Below, piece after piece: positions 1 through 5,198 of a DNA stretch of 7,533 bases. Location of the stretch: the NCBI GenBank assembly GCA_041742695.1, contig JBGTOF010000126.1, positions 1 through 7,533 of the forward strand. The letters are read 5' to 3'. Source of the DNA: Kaiparowitsia sp041742695 (lineage in GTDB: Bacteria; Cyanobacteriota; Cyanobacteriia; Elainellales; Elainellaceae). The position numbers and the translations under genes were made by a program. Below the pieces are notes generated by a model. It ran no database searches and was not told where the DNA came from. It saw nothing but the letters and a program-made list of their open reading frames with translations. The first letter of the stretch is position 1; each line of letters begins with the position of its first letter.

Positions 1-900
1 GTTACCTGCATTATCCGGAATAGCAGGAACCGCAGAAGCCGAAAGGTTCAAATTATAGTTGGTACTCCCGCTAAACGGATAGACTCTCGCATAGTAGGTA
101 CCAGCAGTTAACGTTCGAGTGATTCTCTCAGGATTTGTGCCACTGGCGACTGAGCTCTGAATTACGACGCCTGCACTGTTAAGGAGTTGTACATCCGCAT
201 CTGCTGTAAGTCCATTGAGAGCCAGAGTAAAGTTACTGGTACCCGTCACACCAAAACGATAGTAATCGTTGGCGTCACTACTACCGACAAAATCAGAAAA
301 AGTCCTCGTACCAATTAAGGTTCCTACATTTCGGGCTGTATTCAGAGTATTGTCCTGCTCGACAGCGATCGCCACTCCATCGAGGGTGATTACCCCAAAA
401 TCATCTTCCGTCTGAATTCGCAACAACTCAGCTTCACTCAGAACATCACCCAACACAACAGTCTTAAATAATTCGCCTTCATCTCCGGCGGTATCTCCAC
501 CAGGATTCAACAACGTGTCAACGTAATGTCCATATTCTTCAATTAATGTACCTTGCACTCCTGTTAAGTCATCTGCCTCCAGCAATGACGCTGCAAGGTA
601 AATAGCGTTTCGATCACTAGAGTATGCTCCTCTAGCACCGTTCATTAGCTCATCGCTCAAAACTTGAACCTGAGGGAAGGCAAATGCCTCTAATACACTA
701 TTTTCGAGCAATGTTTGCGCTGCCTGATAATTATCAATATCAAAGATAAAACCTAGTTGCTGAGCAGAATTCGGAGAGGAGAAAAACCGTTGCAACTGAT
801 ATTGAGCATCCTGCAACGCATTTGCCAGCGTTGCAGAAGACGTAGAGCGTAAAATCGTGTCAGAAGACAAACTGAACCCAGAAGACGGGGAAAAATCCAT
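1..900 (-). CDS. PPC-domain protein with EEYGH motif, N-terminal part (3' end beyond window)
   Basis: The reading frame is open from ATG at 900 down to base 1, giving exactly 300 codons, and it continues past the left edge. The start is supported by AAGGAG (plus-strand 909-914), 8 nt upstream. Residues 80-145 hold a protease-like block: RGAYSSDRNAIYLAASLL, then LIEEYGHYVD (119-128), then GDTAGDEGELF. In the zinc motif HExxH the first His would sit at residue 121, which is Glu here, so this looks like the degenerate EExGH form common in large cyanobacterial secreted or calcium-binding proteins; activity is doubtful. Residues about 190-288 fit a bacterial pre-peptidase C-terminal (PPC) beta-sandwich domain: a DYYRF strand (212-216), LTADADVQLL, and LTAGTYYARVYP (264-275). 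No classical signal peptide is seen, which fits export by a C-terminal signal, as in RTX-type proteins; that part lies outside the window. The exact substrate and function are unknown. Confidence 0.85.
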   Translation of the reverse strand, partial: MDFSPSSGFSLSSDTILRSTSSATLANALQDAQYQLQRFFSSPNSAQQLGFIFDIDNYQAAQTLLENSVLEAFAFPQVQVLSDELMNGARGAYSSDRNAIYLAASLLEADDLTGVQGTLIEEYGHYVDTLLNPGGDTAGDEGELFKTVVLGDVLSEAELLRIQTEDDFGVITLDGVAIAVEQDNTLNTARNVGTLIGTRTFSDFVGSSDANDYYRFGVTGTSNFTLALNGLTADADVQLLNSAGVVIQSSVASGTNPERITRTLTAGTYYARVYPFSGSTNYNLNLSASAVPAIPDNAGN

Positions 901-908
901 AACATAAA

Positions 909-914
909 CTCCTT
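909..914 (-). promoter_or_regulatory. Ribosome binding site of the PPC-domain gene
   Basis: On the minus strand AAGGAG lies 8 nt before the ATG at 900. It decides the start: a second ATG at 905-903 is out of frame with the long reading frame. Confidence 0.75.
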
Positions 915-1023
915 AAAAATCACGAAATGGGTGTCACAAAGAGAAGCGACAATCTCAAGGAACATATATCATTTACTAGAAACATCACTCACGGAGGCTA
1001 GCCGTCACAGCACACATTTAAAA

Positions 1024-1033
1024 GATGCGTTTT
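1024..1033. repeat. 10-bp target-site duplication, left copy (GATGCGTTTT)
   Basis: GATGCGTTTT directly abuts the left inverted end of the small element and is repeated exactly at 1328-1337 beside the right end. This is the signature of a transposition event. Confidence 0.8.
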
Positions 1034-1327
1034 GGTGCGGCTCTTCTGAAGGAATGGAAAAATGTGCGGCAAAAATAAATTTGAATGTCCTTCTCAATAA
1101 GAATTTCAAGTTTTTGATGATGGCTCTGGTTAAGATTCAAGAAGTCCAATAAGTGCCTGAAAGGCGCATCTTTGTGTCTAAATTCTCTCCGCCCAAAATA
1201 TAGGTCGGCTAAATTTGAGTTTTTTCGATTTTTCGAAAATCTTATTTTTCATCTGACAAGTAATCTGTAAAATGCCCTGAGCCATTTTTTGAAGTCTCCT
1301 AACTTTGGCTTCAAAAGAGCCGCACCC
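1034..1327. mobile_element. MITE-like non-autonomous element, about 294 bp
   Basis: The left end GGTGCGGCTCTTCTGAAG (1034-1051) and the inverted right end CTTCAAAAGAGCCGCACC (1309-1326) match at 17 of 18 positions. One extra C (1327) separates the right end from the duplicated target GATGCGTTTT. The interior is AT-rich and far too short for a full transposase. A 10-bp duplication fits the IS4/IS231 group, known to duplicate 9-12 bp, but the family is inferred from that alone. The element sits 134 bp upstream of the PPC-domain gene start, so it may have separated that gene from upstream control sequence. It is most likely an internally deleted derivative of a full insertion sequence mobilised in trans. 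Confidence 0.75.
1178..1285 (-). pseudogene. Possible transposase N-terminal remnant inside the small element (35 codons)
   Basis: On the minus strand an AGGAGA motif (plus-strand 1295-1300) lies 9 nt before ATG at 1285. The frame reads MAQGILQITCQMKNKIFEKS, continues KKLKFSRPIFWAERI and stops at TAG 1178-1180. Past the stop the same frame goes on with about 15 plausible residues (TQRCAFQALIGLLES) before a second stop. The basic, hydrophobic start with a good ribosome site placed just inside one inverted end is what the 5' end of a transposase gene looks like. I cannot assign a family from so few residues, and it may code for nothing today. Confidence 0.35.
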
Positions 1328-1337
1328 GATGCGTTTT
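1328..1337. repeat. 10-bp target-site duplication, right copy (GATGCGTTTT)
   Basis: Exact copy of bases 1024-1033 on the other side of the small element, in the same orientation. Confidence 0.8.
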
Positions 1338-1486
1338 CAAAGAAGTGACAGACCCCGTCACAAAAGTTGCTGAACTTATCGCCCAACCAATCACATACTG
1401 TCATAGGAACAACCCTATTATTTCTTATGCACTTGCGGGATAACTTCTGTAGAAGTCAAATTAAAGTACAACAACGATAAACTCAA

Positions 1487-1494
1487 TAGATGAT
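1487..1494. repeat. 8-bp target-site duplication of the IS1 element, left copy (TAGATGAT)
   Basis: TAGATGAT borders the left inverted end and recurs exactly at 2395-2402. Eight to nine bp is the usual duplication for IS1-family elements. Confidence 0.85.
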
Positions 1495-2394
1495 GGTAGT
1501 GCGTCAGATTGATATGGGGAAGGCTAGGATATCATGCTAACTCTAGCGATGATCGTTAAGTCCTGCTCGTTGCGCCGCTGTCGTCTTCAATCGACTATGC
1601 TGCCAGATCCAGTTGAAATAACTCACGATTAACCGCGTCGTCACTTTTGTCTGCTGCCACAGTTTGCCAAACTTGTTCTGCAGTCGGTGCCATCGATCCG
1701 TCTGTTGTCTCACTATCCCATTGGTACGCTCCAAGCGCTGGGTCTAGTCTTTACCAATATAGTGCTGAACCTCGTAAGGCAGTACTCGCTCATGCCCCCC
1801 CAACCATCACTATTCCATTGCTTACAATCGGTTTTTCCCTCCATGCTTACGACTAATTTCTCAATCAGTTCGTCCGTATGTTTCCCACGTGTGCAGCTAA
1901 AATTAACCCACTCGAATCCGCTAAGCTGACGGCAATCCAGCAATCGCCTACTTCGAGCTCTTCAGGCAAACAGTGTTTCTGTTTTTTTTGCACGAATGAC
2001 CACATCTCGTCACCGCTCACCTCCTCAGTTTCCACAGCCTGCACTCGGTGGTTGTGAACCAACAAGGCTTTAGAACTGGCGGCACAAATAATACTGACCA
2101 TGGTGTTATACGCTAATCCGCTGATACGGCTGACTCCTTGCAAGCTAGCACCCTCACTGTGGGCTTGGAGCACTTGATCAATCTGCTCTGGCGTAACATG
2201 GCGATAGTAGTAGAGCGTGTCAAAGCTTTCAGCAAAGTTTGCTGGCAGTGAGGGCAGAAGTAGCGTTGATAACCGTTGGGCATTTTGCCATGTTTGTGGG
2301 TCTTGGCATGACCACAGAAACGACATTCATCATTTTAATCCAGATAACAGAATTTCTTTACTCTACTAAACCCACATCATTTTGACGCACTACC
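1495..2394 (-). mobile_element. IS1-family insertion sequence, complete ends, 900 bp
   Basis: The ends are inverted copies: GGTAGTGCGTCA at 1495-1506 and TGACGCACTACC at 2383-2394 (12 of 12), with weaker similarity continuing inward. The flanking 8-bp direct repeat is perfect. The minus strand carries a recognisable but broken IS1-type transposase. Element boundaries are therefore firm although the coding part is dead. The exact duplication argues that the insertion is not ancient. Confidence 0.9.
1543..2334 (-). pseudogene. IS1-family transposase, multiply frameshifted
   Basis: IS1 transposases join an N-terminal zinc-ribbon/DNA-binding half to a catalytic half. Here the pieces lie in order but in different frames. 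The zinc ribbon (ECRFCGHAKTHKHGK then YFCPHCQQT, four Cys) reads in one frame with no in-frame ATG. Near 2238 the frame changes to FAESFDTLYYYRHVTPEQ, followed by the DEMWSFV motif and EVGDCWIAVSLADSSGL. A one-base loss in a run of A (plus-strand 1881-1883) moves the reading to GKHTDELIEKLVV and CKQWNSDGWGG. Another loss near 1793 moves it to RVLPYEVQHYIGKD. An in-frame TAG at 1746-1744 interrupts just before QRLERTNGIVRQQT, and the tail then reads KTTAAQRAGLNDHR to a stop at 1543. The first frame switch could in principle be programmed, as in Escherichia coli IS1, but no A6C slip site is seen, and the others are damage or sequencing error. Confidence 0.85.
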
Positions 2395-2402
2395 TAGATG
2401 AT
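2395..2402. repeat. 8-bp target-site duplication of the IS1 element, right copy (TAGATGAT)
   Basis: Exact direct copy of 1487-1494 immediately outside the right inverted end. Confidence 0.85.
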
Positions 2403-2501
2403 TTACCTCAACCCTGACAACATCATTTTTTTTCAAAAACTAATTTAACTATAGTTTGTTTTCATCTATTGCCTAAGAAAGGGTTTGTAAATTATTGCAA
2501 A

Positions 2502-2515
2502 GGGCTAAATAGCCC
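2502..2515. other. Short palindrome GGGCTAAATAGCCC upstream of the IS5 stub
   Basis: Six-base perfect arms with a two-base centre, 49 bp before the transposase start. It could be a small hairpin or lie near the lost end of the IS5-type element. The rest of 2403-2564 is AT-rich with no gene I can support. Confidence 0.3.
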
Positions 2516-2564
2516 ATCTTCCAACCCTGTATAACCAATGGTGTTGTGAGCACTAGAGGAGGGT

Positions 2565-2858
2565 ATGAGTCCTCTTCCCTATCCCTCAGATTTAAGCGAT
2601 GACGAGTGGGACTTGATTAAGCTATTAATTCCTGTCCATCAAGGTGTCGGTCGTCCTCAAGAAGTCAACTTACGAGAGATCGTGAATGCCATTTTGTATT
2701 GGGTCGATAACGGGATCAAATGGCATGCGATGCCCCATGATCTGCCCAACTGGTCAACCGTCTACGATTATTATCGTCGTTGGGTAAAGCTGGGCTTGTG
2801 GGACAAGACTAATGACCACTTGGGACGTGGTTTAATCGCAGGTAACACTTTCGCTTAG
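2565..2858 (+). pseudogene. IS5-family transposase, N-terminal fragment
   Basis: This 97-residue frame starts at ATG with a good ribosome site (GGAGG, 4 nt upstream). Residues about 5-86 match the N-terminal domain (DUF4096 type) of IS5-family transposases: YPSDLSDDEWDLI, a GVGRPQEVNLREIVNAI segment, YWVDNGIKWHAMPHDLPNW, then YYRRWVKLGLWD. Family members run to roughly 250-280 residues, or have a second frame carrying the DDE catalytic part. Here similarity stops around NDHL (codon 86, near base 2822), the last eleven residues look like read-through into unrelated DNA, and no catalytic part follows. I infer deletion or recombination that removed the rest. It cannot catalyse transposition by itself. 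Confidence 0.8.
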
Positions 2859-3133
2859 ATCAGCTCGCGATCGCATAGGCTGAATGGTTATCGCCCACCG
2901 CCTACTGTGATCGCCCCATATGAGCCCAGCCCTTTCCGTCGCTGCCAGCCTATCCCCCTCAGTTTGTCAAGACACCGGTATTCAGGTACTTTCGAGATCG
3001 CAGCCCATCAGCCATCTGGCAGATAAGCACCAGGCTTAGGCTGAGTGGAGAACGTGCAGACAGGGGGTCGCTGACGCCATCCCATCGCGAGACTGATCCA
3101 TCGCCTTTACTCTTTAGCGACGTGTTAACCCGT
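2859..3133. other. Intergenic region, GC-richer, with one HIP1 site
   Basis: No coding frame of note. It begins where the IS5 stub ends and contains HIP1 GCGATCGC (2867-2874). Base composition already resembles the genes to the right rather than the AT-rich left third. A possible promoter is listed separately. Confidence 0.6.
2964..2992 (+). promoter_or_regulatory. Possible sigma70-type promoter of the flavin oxidoreductase gene
   Basis: TTGTCA (2964-2969, 5 of 6 to the consensus -35) and TACTTT (2987-2992, weak -10 keeping T, A and final T) are 17 nt apart. This would give a leader of about 135 nt. Seen by eye only. Confidence 0.3.
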
Positions 3134-4423
3134 ATGACTACTCACTACTCTGTGATCATCATTGGCGGCGGCCAGGCGGGGCTGTCTATGAGCTACTGCC
3201 TGACTGAGCGCGGGGTTGATCACCTAATTTTTGAAAAACACCAAATTGGCCATGCGTGGCGCACCCAGCGATGGGATTCATTTTGTCTGGTGACACCGAA
3301 TTGGCAGTGCACCCTCCCCGGCTACCCCTACCCCGGTAACGACCCCCAAGGGTTTATGAAAAAGGACGAAATCGTTGCGTATATCGAGAGCTACGCCGCA
3401 GCCTTTAACCCGCCGCTCAAAGACGGTGTAGAAGTGCTAAAAGTGCGGCAGCGCCAGGAACGGGGGGTGTTTGAAGTCATGACCACGATGGGTGACTTCA
3501 CGGCCGACCAAGTGGTGATTGCGGCAGGGGGCTACCATACGCCCAACATTCCCCGCACAGCCGAACGGTTTCCTCGCACCGTGCAGCAGCTGCATTCATC
3601 TGCCTATAAAAACTCCGAATCGCTGCCCGATGGAGCAGTGCTGGTGGTGGGCACAGGGCAATCGGGCTGCCAGATCGCAGAAGATTTGCACTTGGCAGGG
3701 CGCCAGGTTCACCTGTGTGTGGGTGGAGCGCCGCGATCGCCCCGTCGCTATCGCGGCAAAGACGTGGTGGATTGGCTCGACCAAATGGGTTATTACGATT
3801 TGCCCATTGACGAACACCCTCAAAAAGAAAAGGTTCGCACAAAAGCGAATCACTATGTCACCGGACGCGATGGCGGGCGCGAAATTGACCTGCGTCAGTT
3901 TGCGTTAGAAGGGATGCAGCTTCACGGCAGGCTCGATCACGTGGAGGGCACCGCGCTCCAATTCCGTGATGACCTCCAAGCCAATCTTGATCAGGCCGAT
4001 GCAGTAGCAGAAAGCATCAAGAAAACTATTGATGCGTTTATCGATCGCCATCACATCGAAGCGCCCACTGATCCACCGTACCAACCTGTATGGGCCCCGC
4101 AGAATCTGCCCCGTTCTATCGATTTAGACGCGGCTCACATTACGTCAGTCATCTGGTGCACAGGGTATCAGGCCAATTTTCGCTGGGTGGATATTCCCGT
4201 GTTTGACGGCACAGGCTACCCTGGCCATGAGCGGGGCGTCACCCCCATCTGGGGGTTGTATTTTTTAGGGTTGCCGTGGCTATATACCTGGGGCTCGGGG
4301 CGCTTTTCTGGCATTGCCCGAGATGCCGAGTACTTGGCAGACTTCATCACAACCCGGCAGCACATCAAGGAGTCGCCGCACCAGTCATGGAGCGTGGTGA
4401 ACGAATTTTTGCTGGGTTCCTAG
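3134..4423 (+). CDS. MSMEG_0569-type FAD-dependent oxidoreductase (Nit1C-associated flavoprotein)
   Basis: A 429-residue protein. An N-terminal FAD-binding Rossmann fold starts at once (YSVIIIGGGQAG, GxGxxG at 11-16). A second, NAD(P)-type nucleotide fold has VLVVGTGQSG (GxGxxG 173-178), and a late CTG motif (342-344) marks the usual FAD/NAD(P) linker, all as in class B flavoprotein monooxygenases. Segments WDSFCLVTPNWQCTLPGY (47-64), NHYVTGRDGGREIDLR (239-254) and LGLPWLYTWGSGRFSGIARD (379-398) are the marks by which I recognise the MSMEG_0569 subfamily. That family normally belongs to the Nit1C cluster, linked in the literature to cyanide or nitrile nitrogen use; the reaction of this member is not established. 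I chose ATG 3134, since the fold begins five residues later; a GTG at 3122 would add only four residues. No clear ribosome site is seen. None of the other Nit1C genes is next to it. Confidence 0.87.
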   Translation: MTTHYSVIIIGGGQAGLSMSYCLTERGVDHLIFEKHQIGHAWRTQRWDSFCLVTPNWQCTLPGYPYPGNDPQGFMKKDEIVAYIESYAAAFNPPLKDGVEVLKVRQRQERGVFEVMTTMGDFTADQVVIAAGGYHTPNIPRTAERFPRTVQQLHSSAYKNSESLPDGAVLVVGTGQSGCQIAEDLHLAGRQVHLCVGGAPRSPRRYRGKDVVDWLDQMGYYDLPIDEHPQKEKVRTKANHYVTGRDGGREIDLRQFALEGMQLHGRLDHVEGTALQFRDDLQANLDQADAVAESIKKTIDAFIDRHHIEAPTDPPYQPVWAPQNLPRSIDLDAAHITSVIWCTGYQANFRWVDIPVFDGTGYPGHERGVTPIWGLYFLGLPWLYTWGSGRFSGIARDAEYLADFITTRQHIKESPHQSWSVVNEFLLGS

Positions 4424-4449
4424 GCATGTTCGGGAGACCGGGGCAAGCC

Positions 4450-4650
4450 TTAGTCGTTACGTCCAAACTCACTCCAAAGACCCGCTTCGCCCCGCAATGC
4501 ATCGTTATTGGCGGGGGAGTAAGCCAGCTCTGAACTCAATAAGATTGGCAGTGAGCTAACCAAAATAGCAGCAGCGGCGATCCATGCAATACCAGCCCAA
4601 ACGTCTAAATTAGGCGTTATGGAATGAGACGTGTGGGGGCTAGGCTTCAT
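4450..4650 (-). CDS. Possible small single-pass membrane protein (66 aa)
   Basis: The frame runs from ATG 4650 to TAA at 4450, ending 26 bp from the stop of the convergent oxidoreductase gene. Residues 18-39 (WAGIAWIAAAAILVSSLPIL and on) form one convincing hydrophobic span after a polar N-terminus; a polar, mildly acidic tail follows (NNDALRGEAGLWSEFGRND). The ribosome site is modest (GGAG about 10 nt upstream), and an in-frame stop lies shortly before the ATG, so no longer start exists. I do not recognise the family. Support comes from the single clean membrane span and from the NtcA-type palindrome 47 bp upstream in the right orientation. It could still be a chance frame in intergenic DNA. 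Confidence 0.45.
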   Translation of the reverse strand: MKPSPHTSHSITPNLDVWAGIAWIAAAAILVSSLPILLSSELAYSPANNDALRGEAGLWSEFGRND

Positions 4651-4671
4651 TAAATCGGGCTCCGGGTTATC

Positions 4672-4677
4672 AAACTA
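4672..4677 (-). promoter_or_regulatory. Candidate -10 element for the small membrane protein gene
   Basis: The minus strand reads TAGTTT (TAN3T type) 25 nt after the GTA-N8-TAC core. NtcA-activated promoters usually have 20-24 nt here, so the spacing is slightly long. A start near 4665 would leave a leader of about 15 nt before ATG 4650. Confidence 0.3.
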
Positions 4678-4696
4678 TCATTACTCTCATAATAGC

Positions 4697-4722
4697 AATT
4701 CTGTATCTATAACTACAGAATT
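4697..4722. promoter_or_regulatory. NtcA-type binding site (GTA-N8-TAC in a 26-bp palindrome)
   Basis: AATTCTGTA (4697-4705) and TACAGAATT (4714-4722) are perfect inverted 9-base arms around an 8-base spacer, with the exact core GTA(4703-4705)-N8-TAC(4714-4716). NtcA, the CRP-family nitrogen regulator of cyanobacteria, recognises GTAN8TAC in AT-rich surroundings. The site lies 47 bp upstream of the small minus-strand ORF and about 480 bp upstream of nrtP. Which gene it serves is inference; a -10 candidate is better on the minus strand than on the plus strand. Confidence 0.65.
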
Positions 4723-4979
4723 TTTTCCTTTAGCCCTAACTGTTCTATGCAAAATTCGTAGTTGGCTGATGCCAATTTAGAATAACGGCGCGGCGCACAG
4801 TGCCCCAGCCTCCCATTGACTCGAACTCCTAAGAAATAAGGTCTATGGATAAGGCTGAAGCCCTTGATAGTTAAACCTTTTGGTTCTTTGCATCTTCCTG
4901 CCTCCTGGCATTGAAGACGGAGATGTTTTATTTATGCGTTTGCCGCACTAACGCTCAACCGCGTTGGTGGCTGAATTTA

Positions 4980-5003
4980 CGTTTGTACTGCGTTACACAA
5001 ACG
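4980..5003. promoter_or_regulatory. Inverted repeat upstream of nrtP, possible operator
   Basis: CGTTTGT (4980-4986) and ACAAACG (4997-5003) are perfect 7-base arms 10 bases apart. It overlaps a weak promoter-like pair, TTGTAC (4983-4988) and TAGCAA (5006-5011) with a 17-nt gap. The core GTA-N6-TAC has the wrong spacing for NtcA. The spacing could suit a LysR-type regulator such as NtcB, but that is speculation. Confidence 0.3.
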
Positions 5004-5144
5004 AATAGCAAATGGGCCGATACCCTGGGAACCAATTGCTGCGCCGTGCTTCTGCCATGGCGATTGTGGCTTGGGCTAAACGGTAACGATCTACCGCTGT
5101 TGGCAGAGAACTCTGTGGCGATCGTGCCATGCCCAAGCAACGGT

Positions 5145-5156
5145 CTCGAATTCGAG
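5145..5156. other. 12-bp perfect palindrome CTCGAATTCGAG
   Basis: Fully symmetric with no spacer, 42 bp before the nrtP start codon. It may be an operator half-site pair or chance. Confidence 0.25.
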
Positions 5157-5198
5157 CGATAGAAGCATTAGTAGTCAAGCGTTCGGGGGGAAGGTTCT

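Larger units (their letters stand above)
4723..5198. other. 476-bp region upstream of nrtP without a convincing gene
   Basis: Short frames exist on both strands (for example 4911-5162 plus and 4993-5178 minus), but they overlap each other, lack good ribosome sites and match nothing I recognise. The region may be a long leader or hold a decayed gene. It contains two palindromes, listed separately, and ends in the ribosome site of nrtP. Confidence 0.5.

Noticed and set aside
931..1152. 73-residue plus-strand frame
   Set aside because: It starts at GTG without a ribosome site and runs straight across the left border of the small mobile element, so its second half is inserted DNA.
3498..3908. 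Frames on both strands within the oxidoreductase gene (3498-3842 and 3596-3853 minus, 3519-3908 plus)
   Set aside because: Shadow frames of a clearly recognised flavoprotein gene.
4987..4998. Second NtcA-like site upstream of nrtP
   Set aside because: The GTA and TAC halves near 4985-4996 (and again at about 5082-5093) are 6 bases apart, not 8.
4911..5178. Overlapping short frames on both strands upstream of nrtP
   Set aside because: They overlap one another, have no convincing ribosome site or domain pattern and match nothing I recognise.
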